From an uncultured Actinomycetes bacterium (lineage in GTDB: Bacteria; Actinomycetota; Thermoleophilia; Miltoncostaeales; Miltoncostaeaceae), in the NCBI GenBank assembly GCA_903896045.1, contig CAITWD010000026.1:1-44208 (forward strand): a DNA stretch of 44,208 nt, in the 5' to 3' direction. The position numbers and the translations under genes are program-made. Position 1 is the first letter of the stretch, and each line of letters opens with the position of its first letter. Under the pieces are notes generated by a model. It saw only the letters and a program-made list of their open reading frames with translations. It was not told where the DNA came from and ran no database searches. Below, piece after piece: positions 26,951-36,112 of the stretch.

Positions 26951-28492
26951 TCATTCGGATCTGATGTCCGGCGGTGGCGGGCCCCAGCCCCCACCGCCGG
27001 GGGTATCGATCGCCAGAATGTCGCCGGGCTCGACGTGACCCTGCCATTTCGCAGGAAGCAGATCCCCATTCAAGGTATTCCGGCCAACATGTCCGTTCTC
27101 GCCACCCGCGCTGCCGTGCGGCGCAAGAGCACGTCGCTCTGAGATCACGCTGACATATGCGGGCGCACGCATGCGAAATGATCGAGACACCCCGTCACCG
27201 CCCACATGCATGCCACGGCCGCCAGTTCCTGGGCGGCATCGGTAATGCTCCACGCGCAAGGGATAGGTGATCTCAAGTACCTCGACGGGGGTATTGAGGG
27301 TATTACTCATCGCGACATGCACGCCAGACGGCCCTGGCCCATGCGCGCTTGCCCCTTGACCACCGCCAATGGTTTCGTAATAGGTGAATGCCTCGGATCC
27401 AATCGTGACGTTATTCATCGTGCCCTGACCGTGTGCGGGCACCGCGATTGCCTGCCCGAGGGCCGAAAACAGCACATCCACGATCCGACTCGATGTTTCG
27501 ACATTTCCCGCTGCGACCGCTGAGGGAAATTGCGCATTCACAACTGCACCGTCCTGGGCGACGACTTCGATCACGTCGAATGCGCCGGAGGATGAGGGAA
27601 TGTCGGGGTCGGTCAGACATCGAAACACGAAATACACTGCGGCCTTGGTCACCGAGAGCGGGCAATTGAGATTCCCTGCAACAGCTGGTGCAGTCCCAGA
27701 AAAATCGACACACACATGGTCACCAGCAACCACCACAGTCACCTGAATCGGGATCAGATCATCGCTGATCCCATCCCCTTCAAGATAGTCGATGGCCTGG
27801 TAGATCCCGTCTGGAATGGCGGAGATTGCTGCGCGCATCCGACGACTCGCATATGCGAGCAATTCATTGCACGCTTTCTGCAGCACGGGTGCGCCCCAGC
27901 GCCCACAGACCCGCTCATATTCACGTGCCGCAACGATGTGGCTCGCCAGCTGCGCGCGCAGATCACCGACACGCTCATGGGGCGTTCGGGAGTTGCGCAC
28001 GATGATGGCTTCGATGTCACTGCGGTGTTCTCCGGCCGCAATCAATCTCACCGGCGGAAGAATGAGCCCTTCCTGGACAAGCTCCCGGGAGCCGGCAGGC
28101 ATCGATCCCGCCGCACTACCCCCGACGTCCGCATGATGGGCGCGTGAGATGGCGTAGCCCAACCGCACACCATCGATATCAAGCGGGCTCACCATCGTCA
28201 GATCCGGCAGATGGCTTCCGCCCTGATACGGATCGTTGAGCACCCAGACGTCTCCCGGCTCCGGTTCGCAGGCGATCACTGCCTCCAACGCGGCAGGCAT
28301 CGCTCCAAGGTGCACAGGAATCGAGGCCGATTGGGCGATCATCCTGCCAGTGGCATCGCAAATGGCGGTGCTGCAGTCTCGGCGCTCGGTGATATTGGGG
28401 GAGTACGCCCCTCGTACCAGTATGGCTTCCATTTCCTCTGCGATCCCACGCAACTGATGGCCGATGACATGGAGTGTGATGAGATCGATCAC
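26951..28492 (-). CDS. hyuB: Hydantoinase B/oxoprolinase-type subunit (HyuB)
   Basis: This is the partner subunit of ATP-dependent hydantoinase, 5-oxoprolinase or acetone/acetophenone-carboxylase-like complexes. The sequence is typical: N-terminal LITLHVIGHQLRGIAEEM, ITERRDCSTAI, VHLGAMP, WVLNDPYQGGSHLPDLTMV, HHADVGG and a Gly-rich C terminus. Length 513 aa is typical of HyuB. Its ATG overlaps the hyuA stop by 4 nt (ATGA), so the two are made together. HyuA/HyuB pairs act on several cyclic amides or ketones and sequence alone does not fix the substrate. Confidence 0.92.
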   Translation of the reverse strand: MIDLITLHVIGHQLRGIAEEMEAILVRGAYSPNITERRDCSTAICDATGRMIAQSASIPVHLGAMPAALEAVIACEPEPGDVWVLNDPYQGGSHLPDLTMVSPLDIDGVRLGYAISRAHHADVGGSAAGSMPAGSRELVQEGLILPPVRLIAAGEHRSDIEAIIVRNSRTPHERVGDLRAQLASHIVAAREYERVCGRWGAPVLQKACNELLAYASRRMRAAISAIPDGIYQAIDYLEGDGISDDLIPIQVTVVVAGDHVCVDFSGTAPAVAGNLNCPLSVTKAAVYFVFRCLTDPDIPSSSGAFDVIEVVAQDGAVVNAQFPSAVAAGNVETSSRIVDVLFSALGQAIAVPAHGQGTMNNVTIGSEAFTYYETIGGGQGASAHGPGPSGVHVAMSNTLNTPVEVLEITYPLRVEHYRCRPGTGGRGMHVGGDGVSRSFRMRAPAYVSVISERRALAPHGSAGGENGHVGRNTLNGDLLPAKWQGHVEPGDILAIDTPGGGGWGPPPPDIRSE

Positions 28493-30405
28493 TGTGCCGC
28501 CAGATCTCGCCAGACGTAATAACTTCCGTCATCTCGCTGTTGGAAGCACCAACCCGCGGGGACCCACATGGTCGCGCCATCCAGCATGACCGATACGTCG
28601 CCAGACGAAATCACACCGTACGGCTGAGGCGGAGCAATCGCCGTCGCATTCTCGCGGACGGCCGTGATCCGGACCGATACGACTTCAATGGGGGTCGAAG
28701 CATCCTCGACACCCAGCCGCATTCCGTGCTCGGCGCGAAATAACGGGTCAATGTCGCCCGCCACGGCCCCACTGGGCCACGCGATGGCACGAGTGTGGGT
28801 TTGCCCACGAAATCGGCAATCGAGCGTCACATATACCGCAGCCTGCGCATCTTGATCTCGTGCAACTGCAGTCATCTCAGCAAGGACCTGCGTGAGGGTG
28901 ATCTCATCAGTCAGGGGACACAGGATGGTACGCACCCAGTCGCGCCGCACATCTGCCATGACGGCCCCGATCGCGGCGAGAGCACCCGCGCAGGCGGGCA
29001 CGAGCACCCGAGTGATGCCGACCGCGTCCGCCACGCTGCAGGCATGAAGGGGCCCAGCGCCACCGTATGCACAGAGGGTTGCATCCCCGGGGTGAATGCC
29101 GCGTTCGGTCGACATCACTCGCAGCGCTCGCGCCATCTCCACGTCCACCAATCGGAGGATGCCCTGTGCACAGGCCTCGGGCGTCATTCCCAGCTCCACC
29201 CCGAGCGCGCCGACGACAGCACACGCGGCGTCGCGATCGAGGCGCACGAGGTGATCCTGCGTCCCGATCTCGACAAAATGACCCAACACGACATGGGCGT
29301 CTGTCACCGTCGGATGCTGTCCTTTGTTTCCGTAGGCCGCAGGACCCGGTCTGGCGCCCGCAGAGTGTGGCCCGACACGCAATGCGCCACCGGAATCGAC
29401 CCACGCAATGCTCCCTCCGCCGGCAGAAACTGTCGCAATGTCAAGCATCGGCATCCGGATTGAGTGGCCGCCAATCACGGTGTCGGAGCGAAAAAGCGGT
29501 GCGCCGTCCACAATGATCCCGACATCACACGATGTTCCACCCATATCGAATGTGAGCATGTGCGCAGTGCCTTCGGCGCGCGCCCATGCACACGCGCCTT
29601 GGACGCCTGCAGCGGGGCCCGACAGGACTGTTTTTACCGCGTGGGTCGCTGCATCATCGATCTCAAGTAGCCCGCCGTTGGACTGCATAATGAGTGGACG
29701 GGGCGCACCCAGCATGTCTGCACGCATGGCCAGACGCCCAAGGTATGCACTCACAACTGGACCCAGTGCAGCGTCGACGACTGTAGTTGCCGCACGCTCG
29801 TATTCACGAAACTCGGAAAGGACGTCTGAGGAGATGCTGATCGACAGCTTTGGATACGCCGCGCTGAGCGCGTCGCCAATCATGCGCTCATGGTCTGGGT
29901 AGCGAAATGAGAACAACAGACATACCGCGACCGCTTCCACATCCAATACGCCGATAGCATCCACGATGCGCTGACATTCAGATGCGGTCAAAGGAATCAC
30001 CACCCCATCGGGATCACATCGCTCTGCGACCTCAATCACATGATCCCGACCGACGAACGCTGGGGAGTGGTGTACCTCCAGCCGGTACATATCGGCACGG
30101 TTCTGGCGCCGCAACTCCAACATGTCGCCAAAACCGCCGGTCGTAATGAATGCGCAGCTGGCGGTAGTGCCCTCAAGGAGGGCGTTCGTCCCGACCGTTG
30201 TGCCGTGGGCAAGGCGAGCAACGCGAGATGGCTCTGCACCGATAGATGCCAACACCGCCGTCAGCGCATCGACGAACCCGACGCTTTGATCACTTGGGTT
30301 TGTGGGGACCTTGGCGGCAATAATCCTGCCGTTATGACGCACGGCGGCATCGGTGAACGTGCCGCCGACGTCGATACCAATCTCAAGAATTTCCTTAAAG
30401 GTCAT
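28489..30405 (-). CDS. hyuA: Hydantoinase A/oxoprolinase-type ATPase subunit (HyuA)
   Basis: HyuA is an ASKHA-fold ATPase that activates the substrate by phosphorylation. IGIDVGGTFTDAAV (residues 9-22) is the phosphate-1 motif; LAHGTTVGTNALLEG, LSGPAAGVQGA, TFDMGGTSCDVGI and a GGAGPLHAC C-terminal motif are all present. The 638-aa length is a little below the common ~680-700, mainly at the C terminus, which is short but still ends in the usual beta-rich region (VWVPAGWCFQQRDDGSYYVWR). ATG 30405 follows GAGG at 2-3 nt. No hydantoin permease, racemase or carbamoylase is adjacent, so a full hydantoin operon is not supported. Confidence 0.92.
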   Translation of the reverse strand: MTFKEILEIGIDVGGTFTDAAVRHNGRIIAAKVPTNPSDQSVGFVDALTAVLASIGAEPSRVARLAHGTTVGTNALLEGTTASCAFITTGGFGDMLELRRQNRADMYRLEVHHSPAFVGRDHVIEVAERCDPDGVVIPLTASECQRIVDAIGVLDVEAVAVCLLFSFRYPDHERMIGDALSAAYPKLSISISSDVLSEFREYERAATTVVDAALGPVVSAYLGRLAMRADMLGAPRPLIMQSNGGLLEIDDAATHAVKTVLSGPAAGVQGACAWARAEGTAHMLTFDMGGTSCDVGIIVDGAPLFRSDTVIGGHSIRMPMLDIATVSAGGGSIAWVDSGGALRVGPHSAGARPGPAAYGNKGQHPTVTDAHVVLGHFVEIGTQDHLVRLDRDAACAVVGALGVELGMTPEACAQGILRLVDVEMARALRVMSTERGIHPGDATLCAYGGAGPLHACSVADAVGITRVLVPACAGALAAIGAVMADVRRDWVRTILCPLTDEITLTQVLAEMTAVARDQDAQAAVYVTLDCRFRGQTHTRAIAWPSGAVAGDIDPLFRAEHGMRLGVEDASTPIEVVSVRITAVRENATAIAPPQPYGVISSGDVSVMLDGATMWVPAGWCFQQRDDGSYYVWRDLAAQ

Positions 30406-30597
30406 GACCTCGCCAGACTACCGCCCACGGCCGCTCCAAACCCACACAGAGCATCGGCGTGCATGCGGATTGCGCCTGATCAGACAACGCCGCCGGCCTT
30501 CGGTCTGGAAGGAATGCCCTAACATCCACTAGCTCGAGGAGTGAACGCCCGCCGCAGACGAGTAAAAGTGCGGTCTGCGTCGACTGGGAAGGACCAT

Positions 30598-31488
30598 GTG
30601 ACACGGCATTTCGTAACGGGATCGACCAGTGTGCTCGGACAGGCCCTTCTCGCTGATCTCATCGCGCGGGGGGAAGATGTCTCTGCACTCGTCCGCGCGG
30701 CCAACGACATGGAGCCATTGCGTGCACACGGCGTACGGCCCGTTTTCGGAGATCTGACACGTGCCGGGGAGTGGCAGCACGATTGCGCCGAGGCGGATGT
30801 TGTGTGGCATCTCGCTGGTCCGCGGGTAAGTGCGCCCTTACGGCCTCGTCATGTACGCACCGGAATCCGTCATGCGATGCGGGTAGCCCAGCATCTGAAT
30901 GACACCGTCTCGCCCCATCAAGAATTCATTGTCGCCTCAAGCCTGTGCGCGGCGGTTCCCGATCCCACGAGCCGCGACGCGACGCCGCCCACACGGCCAG
31001 TCGGGACAGGCCACTGGGCCCTGACCCAAGAGGGCGTGATCAGCCGTGAATCTGCGCGGATTGTCCGCATGGGCTGGATCTACGGCCCCCAAGGGATGTT
31101 TCCCGGATTGATCACCGCAGTCCGACAACGCCGGTTCCGCGTGATTGGTGCAGGCGGCAATGTGATGCCGCTTGTCAGCGCCACGGATGCCGCACGGGCC
31201 CTCTGGGACGCACGAGACGTCACTCCGGGGATCTATGCCGCATACGAGCCCGAAAGCCCGACCCAGGAAGAGCTGATCCATCACATCTGCGCGGAAACTG
31301 GGGCGCGGCGGACCGACAAAATCTCTCCGCGGCTTGCAGCGTTTTCACTCGGCGGGCCGATGGCTGATGCACTTTGCGCGTCGATCCCCGGCGATCAGGC
31401 CGGGAATACCGTTCCCGGGTGGATTCCCGTGCGCTCGTGGCGCACGCAGATGATCGAGGACGCTACTGGGTCTCACCCGTTGCGGTAA
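30598..31488 (+). CDS. Atypical extended SDR (NAD(P)-binding epimerase/dehydratase-like), degenerate active site
   Basis: The protein has an N-terminal Rossmann fold with FVTGSTSVLGQALL, where the family TGxxGxxG loop is TGSTSVLG (middle Gly replaced by Ser). D(L)T follows beta3 (FGDLTRAG) and VVWHLAG corresponds to the NAG-like motif. At the YxxxK position the sequence reads HWALTQEG, so the catalytic Tyr and Lys are replaced by Trp and Gln. The C-terminal half resembles extended SDRs (MGWIYGPQGMFPGLI, DAARALWDA). GTG 30598 follows GGAAGGA at 4 nt and puts the Rossmann strand at the N terminus; GTG 30541 is the longer alternative. It likely binds a nucleotide or acts as a regulator or chaperone, but catalysis is doubtful. 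Confidence 0.78.
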   Translation: MTRHFVTGSTSVLGQALLADLIARGEDVSALVRAANDMEPLRAHGVRPVFGDLTRAGEWQHDCAEADVVWHLAGPRVSAPLRPRHVRTGIRHAMRVAQHLNDTVSPHQEFIVASSLCAAVPDPTSRDATPPTRPVGTGHWALTQEGVISRESARIVRMGWIYGPQGMFPGLITAVRQRRFRVIGAGGNVMPLVSATDAARALWDARDVTPGIYAAYEPESPTQEELIHHICAETGARRTDKISPRLAAFSLGGPMADALCASIPGDQAGNTVPGWIPVRSWRTQMIEDATGSHPLR

Positions 31489-31780
31489 ACGGGACATTGG
31501 TGACCCATTGCTGGGCGCCGTCACGCATGAATTGCAGATCCAGTGCGTCACCTTTCAGATCTCCGTAGACGCCGACGCCAAAACTCAGCAGCATCTTTGC
31601 CCCGAAAGAGGTTCCCAGAGGCACTCGCAACGGCGGGTCGAAATAAATACGGCCTCCTTCGATACGAATGCCATCACCCTCGACGCGTTCGGTCCCATTG
31701 ACGTATGCCCGAATCGGTGACGCAGCACTGTCGGGAACCGAGACCCAATGCGCAAGAGACGGAGTCCGCGTACGCGCCAT
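31463..31780 (-). CDS. Unrecognised small protein (105 aa)
   Basis: I do not recognise this protein. It is compact, beta-rich and without TM or signal sequences, with a conserved-looking core GIRIEGGRIYFDPPLRVPLGTSFGAKMLLSFGVGVYGD followed by QFMRDGAQQW. ATG 31780 (MARTRTPSLAH) is preferred; the frame extends to 31810. Its last 26 nt overlap the convergent SDR gene, an unusual tail-to-tail overlap. The coding frame keeps a steady amino-acid pattern, which supports a real gene, but the evidence is moderate. Confidence 0.6.
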   Translation of the reverse strand: MARTRTPSLAHWVSVPDSAASPIRAYVNGTERVEGDGIRIEGGRIYFDPPLRVPLGTSFGAKMLLSFGVGVYGDLKGDALDLQFMRDGAQQWVTNVPFTATGETQ

Positions 31781-31950
31781 GTGTGACCCATCTGTTGTGA
31801 ACCGAACCAATTACAGGGTAGCGAAGAGCACCACCTTCGCGTCGCCCTCTTCGGAATCACCCGGATATCAAGGCGCCCGCGCGCAACATTCGGCACAATC
31901 TGACATGGAACCCGAGTGGTATTCGACAACGCACTGAGTGGGGGATGCGC

Positions 31951-32976
31951 ATGAATATTGTGATTTGTGGCGGCGGAATGGTGGGCATGACCCTCGCACG
32001 ACTGCTGCGTCTGAGAGGCCAAGAGCCAATCGTTCTGGAACGCATGCCCGAGGGTGCGTTCATTCCGCGCGGTTACATGTTGCCGTTTCAAGGCTTCCCG
32101 CCGCTTGAGGAAATCGGAATTCTCTCCGAGCTCCGCAGCGAAGGATGGGACATCGCGCCACGCGAAGATGGATCGAGCGTGGCGATATGTGTGCAGGTTG
32201 GCAAGATTCTTGGCGCGTTGGCACGCGACCTGCCGGTTGAATACGGACACACCGTGACGGAATTGGTCCATGATCCAACGGGTCGTGTGGTCGGCGTCGT
32301 TGCCGAGGGACCCGATGGGATGCGCACTATTCCCGCCGACTTGGTGATTGCGTGTGATGGATTCGGGTCTCCGGTGCGCCAGATGGCAGGTCTTGATGCA
32401 GAGATCGAGCCACTTGCCGACGCTGCATTGAGTTTCATGAGCCCGGAACCGGGCGGCGTTTCGTTCGCGATGGCCTACACCTCGGATGGGGGTCACATTG
32501 GCACCCTCGGATGGCCCGAAGGCTCGGCCGGGTGGCGCAGTTGCGACCGTGTCGGTGCGGAGGCAGCTCTTGCCCCCGGCGTCGATGCAATTAAGAAGAT
32601 GTGGGTAGAGCTGCTGCCCGAATCAGAAAAGGCAATCTCTGGGGTGACGTCGATCGATCAGGTGCGCTACAGCGAACCGTCGCTTCTGAGATGTGCGGAA
32701 TGGTGGAAGCCGGGCGTCCTCTTGATCGGGGACTCCGCACATTTCTTTGGTCCGGAAACCGGTGTGAGCTCCGGGATCGGCATGGGAGACGCGCACGCGC
32801 TTGCAGAGGCAATCCGGCAACACCCGGATAACTCAGATGCTGCAGCACAGAGCTTCATCACATGGCGTTCCCCGGTTGTGCGCCCATATGAAGCGATGGA
32901 TCCGGGTCGTCAACGCAAGTTCACGATCGGGGACCGGGAACCTGGTCCGGGCGAGGCTTGGCCTCCGCGCAGCTGA
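31951..32976 (+). CDS. FAD-dependent monooxygenase (PHBH-type), short
   Basis: This flavoprotein hydroxylase family oxidises aromatic or related substrates with NAD(P)H and O2. MNIVICGGGMVGMTLARLL is the dinucleotide GxGxxG motif; LVIACDGFGSPVR is the DG motif; VLLIGDSAHFFGPETGVSSGIGMGDAHALA is the GD motif that binds the FAD ribityl chain. Length 341 aa is at the short end of the group and lacks the extra C-terminal thioredoxin-like domain of phenol hydroxylases. ATG 31951 is 6 nt after AGTGGGG; ATG 31945 abuts it. The gene is monocistronic and ends at a hairpin. No ring-cleavage genes are near, so the substrate is unknown. Confidence 0.85.
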   Translation: MNIVICGGGMVGMTLARLLRLRGQEPIVLERMPEGAFIPRGYMLPFQGFPPLEEIGILSELRSEGWDIAPREDGSSVAICVQVGKILGALARDLPVEYGHTVTELVHDPTGRVVGVVAEGPDGMRTIPADLVIACDGFGSPVRQMAGLDAEIEPLADAALSFMSPEPGGVSFAMAYTSDGGHIGTLGWPEGSAGWRSCDRVGAEAALAPGVDAIKKMWVELLPESEKAISGVTSIDQVRYSEPSLLRCAEWWKPGVLLIGDSAHFFGPETGVSSGIGMGDAHALAEAIRQHPDNSDAAAQSFITWRSPVVRPYEAMDPGRQRKFTIGDREPGPGEAWPPRS

Positions 32977-32991
32977 TCCCTCCTGAACTAC

Positions 32992-33020
32992 ACATCGGGC
33001 GCCGTTGAGGCGCCCGATGT
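32992..33020. terminator. Hairpin between convergent genes, terminator candidate
   Basis: A perfect 12-bp stem, ACATCGGGCGCC (32992-33003) against GGCGCCCGATGT (33009-33020) with loop GTTGA, lies 16 nt after the monooxygenase stop and 28 nt before the convergent gene's stop. TGTTCGTGT follows on the forward strand. It could stop transcripts from both sides. Confidence 0.65.
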
Positions 33021-33047
33021 TGTTCGTGTCACTACTTCAGCTCGAGA

Positions 33048-33341
33048 TCAGTCGTCGTCTTCGTCTTCATCACCAGCGTCGAGCACCTGCGCGAGCGCCT
33101 CATAAAAGGCTTCCTCAAGCTCGTCACCAATTTCAACGTTAATCGCGACGACGTGCATGTGGGTACCGTGAGAATGCGCTTCGGTGCGAATGGATGCACC
33201 GGCAAGCACATACGCAGGCAAGAGGCTCAGCTCGTCGATTTCATCGTCCACCGCGGGGTCGACGCCGAACTCCCCGAGCAAATCCACAAGGCGTTCTGAA
33301 TACTGCGAACCATCATCTGTGATCTTCATAATCAATGTCAT
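33048..33341 (-). CDS. Unrecognised acidic small protein (97 aa)
   Basis: I do not recognise this family. The protein starts [18 protein letters not shown] and has an acidic C-terminal tail (about residues 85-97 are almost all Asp/Glu plus Ala/Gly). The centre has [22 protein letters not shown], a short His-rich beta strand, and [19 protein letters not shown] predicts a helix. There is no TM. GAGG precedes the ATG at 33341 by about 10 nt; the frame is open to 33401. It is divergent from ahcY, and a hairpin downstream serves as its likely terminator. Confidence 0.6.
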   Translation of the reverse strand: MTLIMKITDDGSQYSERLVDLLGEFGVDPAVDDEIDELSLLPAYVLAGASIRTEAHSHGTHMHVVAINVEIGDELEEAFYEALAQVLDAGDEDEDDD

Positions 33342-33517
33342 GGAGCTATCCTCGCCGATCTCGCTACAGATCGCTAGGGGCGCTGGCACCCGAGCGCGCA
33401 CGGATCATCGTCTGTTACGCCGGTCGACAGCTGCAAGAATGGCTAACATCGGCGCGACGACGCCAATCGGGAACGAGTGCATGGCGTGCGACGACCCGCA
33501 TCAATAATGGAGTGTGC

Positions 33518-34975
33518 ATGACGAACCGAGACAAACTCGCCCCAGACGACTTTAAGGTCGCGGACCTTTCGCTGGCAGAATTTGGCCGAAATGAAATTCG
33601 GCTTGCCGAGCACGAGATGCCTGGACTTATGTCCGTGCGGGAAGAATTTGCCGATAGTCAGCCACTCGAAGGAGCCCGCATCACCGGCTCCCTGCACATG
33701 ACAGTGCAGACGGCGGTGCTGATCGAGACCCTGACCGCGCTCGGTGCACAGGTCCGCTGGGCCTCTTGCAACATCTTCTCGACGCAAGATCATGCAGCAG
33801 CAGCCATCGCCGTCGGACCGTTCGGTACCCCGGAAGATCCACAAGGCGTCCCCGTCTTCGCCTGGAAGGGGGAGACACTCGATGAATATTGGTGGGCGAC
33901 AGAGCAGGTGCTCCGTTGGCCTGATGGGGGCGGGCCCAACATGATCCTCGACGATGGCGGCGACGCGACGATGCTGGTCCATAAGGGTCGTGAGTACGAA
34001 CTCGCCGGCGAGGTCCCCGACCCGGCGACTGCAGAGTCAGAAGAGTTTGCCGTGGTGCTGGAGCTCTTGCGGCGATCCCTGCGGGAGGATCCCACCCGCT
34101 GGATCAAGATCTCTGAACACATCCTCGGCGTCACTGAGGAAACCACTACCGGTGTGCATCGTCTCTATCAACTCGCCGAGCAAGACGCGCTGTTGTTCCC
34201 TGCAATTAATGTCAATGATTCGGTCACAAAATCCAAGTTCGACAACTTGTACGGCGTGCGGCACTCATTGATTGATGGCATCAACCGTGCCACTGACGTG
34301 ATGCTCGGCGGTAAGGTTTCTGTCGTCTGCGGATTTGGTGATGTGGGTAAGGGTTGCGCCGAATCTCTGCGTGCGCAGGGCTCACGGGTCATCGTCACCG
34401 AGATCGATCCTATTTGCGCGCTTCAAGCAGCGATGCAGGGATATCAGGTCGCGACCCTTGACAGCGTGATTCGCACCGCAGATGTGTTCATCACGGCAAC
34501 CGGAAACAAGAACATCATTACCGCCGCCCACATGGCCCAGATGAAGCATCAGGCGATCGTCGGCAACATTGGACATTTCGACAATGAAATCGACATGGCA
34601 GGCCTCACGAACTTCCCTGGCGTGCGGCGCAACACCATCAAACCGCAGGTCGACGAATGGATCTTCCCAGATGGACACGCGATTATCGTGCTGTCGGAGG
34701 GGCGCCTCTTGAACCTGGGTAATGCAACGGGACACCCATCCTTTGTGATGTCGAACTCGTTTACAAATCAGGTCATCGCGCAGATCGAGCTCTTCACCAA
34801 AAATGACACGTACGAGCGCCAGGTCTACGTGTTGCCGAAGCATCTCGATGAGAAGGTTGCGCGTCTGCACCTTGATGCACTAGGAGTCAACCTCACCGAG
34901 CTCACCGAAGAGCAAGCGGGCTACATCGGTGTGTCAGTGAATGGACCGTACAAGCCGGATCACTATCGGTACTAA
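33518..34975 (+). CDS. ahcY: Adenosylhomocysteinase (S-adenosyl-L-homocysteine hydrolase)
   Basis: The enzyme reversibly cleaves S-adenosylhomocysteine to adenosine and homocysteine, removing the product of methyltransferases. It is NAD-dependent. Visible features are [22 protein letters not shown], the active-site [13 protein letters not shown], a conserved [16 protein letters not shown] region with the Asp-rich motif, [16 protein letters not shown], and the Rossmann nucleotide loop [16 protein letters not shown] (about residues 270-284). The C-terminal PDHYRY ending is the family's NAD-contacting tail. ATG 33518 follows GGAG at 5 nt and gives 485 aa, the normal length for the bacterial form with a ~40-aa insertion. 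The frame extends to 33335 but the extra part overlaps a divergent gene and has no family features. Confidence 0.97.
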   Translation: MTNRDKLAPDDFKVADLSLAEFGRNEIRLAEHEMPGLMSVREEFADSQPLEGARITGSLHMTVQTAVLIETLTALGAQVRWASCNIFSTQDHAAAAIAVGPFGTPEDPQGVPVFAWKGETLDEYWWATEQVLRWPDGGGPNMILDDGGDATMLVHKGREYELAGEVPDPATAESEEFAVVLELLRRSLREDPTRWIKISEHILGVTEETTTGVHRLYQLAEQDALLFPAINVNDSVTKSKFDNLYGVRHSLIDGINRATDVMLGGKVSVVCGFGDVGKGCAESLRAQGSRVIVTEIDPICALQAAMQGYQVATLDSVIRTADVFITATGNKNIITAAHMAQMKHQAIVGNIGHFDNEIDMAGLTNFPGVRRNTIKPQVDEWIFPDGHAIIVLSEGRLLNLGNATGHPSFVMSNSFTNQVIAQIELFTKNDTYERQVYVLPKHLDEKVARLHLDALGVNLTELTEEQAGYIGVSVNGPYKPDHYRY

Positions 34976-34990
34976 GCGGTCGGTAGGCAG

Positions 34991-35014
34991 CCCGGGAGGC
35001 GAGTGCTTCCCGGG
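34991..35014. terminator. Hairpin between ahcY and the convergent desaturase gene
   Basis: CCCGGGAGGC (34991-35000) pairs with GCTTCCCGGG (35005-35014), a 10-bp stem with one G-T pair and a GAGT loop. It touches the stop codon of the reverse gene directly and lies 15 nt after the ahcY stop. No T-tract follows. It likely serves both genes as a bidirectional 3' hairpin. Confidence 0.55.
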
Positions 35015-36112
35015 TTACGCCCCTGCGGGATGCTCCGCGGCGCGGTGACCCATCTCGCGCAACCAACGGGTGTGCGAGCGTAGCGCAGACCACGCCGTTG
35101 AATGGCGATGGTAGGCAATCCCGTAGCGATCACAGACGCCGCGCACCTCGACGCTCAAGGTGCGGTAATGCACGTGGCAGATGCGCGAGAACAGGTGATG
35201 TTCAATCTGATGATTGAGCCCACCGAGATACCACGATAAGAAACGATTCTCGGTCGCAAAATTTGCGGTCACGGCAAGCTGATGACGCGCCCACTCGACC
35301 GGTTCGGCATCCGCCATATCACTGCCACTCATTACCGCGGCATCCTCAACACAGTGGGCAAGCTGAAAGGTGATCGCAACCGTAAACGCCATCACAAAGG
35401 ACGCAATTGCAAAGCCGAAGAGTGCGGCGCCGAACGGTCGCACCACGAGGGGGATCACGATCGCCCAGGCCACGAAGATTGCCTTTCCGACAACAACACC
35501 GACCAGATCGCGGCCCCGGGGACGTGCAAACGACGTACCCTCTATCTCGCCCATCGCGAGATAGGTGATATCGCCAAAGAGCTGCCATTTCACCGCAAAC
35601 AAACCGTACAAAGGCCACACATAGATGTGCTGCGCGCGGTGAAACCACAATCTGCGTTGATCGGGTGCGAGACGTAAAAACGGAAGTTGGCCAATGTCGG
35701 AGTCCACCCCCGACACATTGGTGAAGGTGTGGTGAATCACGTTGTGCTTCACCCGCCACACGTACGAGCTTGCACCAATCACATCAAGTGAATATCGCAG
35801 CGCTCGATTGACACGGGGGGAGGGGGAAAAGCTGCCGTGATTGGCGTCGTGCGTCACATTAAATCCGATCCCGGCGATGGCGAGTCCCAGGGATACGGCA
35901 AGCGCGGCCCCCGTCCAAAGGCTCGGTGCCCAGAACACCAAAAGCCACCATGAGGCGATCGCCCACATCGAGATAATCACGGTCTTGAGATACATCGCCG
36001 AGTGATGACGCCGGTCGGCACCATCGAGCACCGCCACGCAGGCGCGGATGTCACCCGAAAAGTCACCGTTCCCCCGAAAGCGAATCGTTGGGGCAGCACC
36101 TGCCGTGCTCAC
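35015..36112 (-). CDS. Front-end-type fatty acid (acyl-CoA/lipid) desaturase
   Basis: This is an integral membrane di-iron enzyme that inserts a double bond in fatty acyl chains. Three His boxes are visible: HDANH (about residues 88-92), HNVIHH (123-128) and QIEHH (302-306). The Gln in the last box is the signature of front-end (delta-5/6) desaturases and their bacterial homologues. No cytochrome b5 domain is fused. Four TM helices are present in two pairs. GTG 36112 is preceded by a GAGG about 9 nt upstream, which I prefer; ATG 36139 gives 374 aa. The gene is divergent from the secreted protein gene. Electron donors are not in the window. Confidence 0.88.
   Translation of the reverse strand: MSTAGAAPTIRFRGNGDFSGDIRACVAVLDGADRRHHSAMYLKTVIISMWAIASWWLLVFWAPSLWTGAALAVSLGLAIAGIGFNVTHDANHGSFSPSPRVNRALRYSLDVIGASSYVWRVKHNVIHHTFTNVSGVDSDIGQLPFLRLAPDQRRLWFHRAQHIYVWPLYGLFAVKWQLFGDITYLAMGEIEGTSFARPRGRDLVGVVVGKAIFVAWAIVIPLVVRPFGAALFGFAIASFVMAFTVAITFQLAHCVEDAAVMSGSDMADAEPVEWARHQLAVTANFATENRFLSWYLGGLNHQIEHHLFSRICHVHYRTLSVEVRGVCDRYGIAYHRHSTAWSALRSHTRWLREMGHRAAEHPAGA

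Noticed and set aside
31463-31488. Frameshifted or fused gene at the SDR/unknown gene overlap
   Set aside because: Both frames stay open to their own stops on opposite strands; a tail-to-tail overlap explains it without sequencing error.
33342-33517. S-adenosylhomocysteine riboswitch before ahcY
   Set aside because: I looked for the conserved CCGAGGAGCG and GCTCGG elements. Only unrelated short stems (for example GCGCT...AGCGC) are present, so no SAH riboswitch is supported. A covariance-model search would settle it.
33335-33517. N-terminal extension of ahcY from the ATG at 33335
   Set aside because: It overlaps the divergent small gene, lacks a ribosome-binding site and has no similarity to the family; the ATG at 33518 with GGAG fits.
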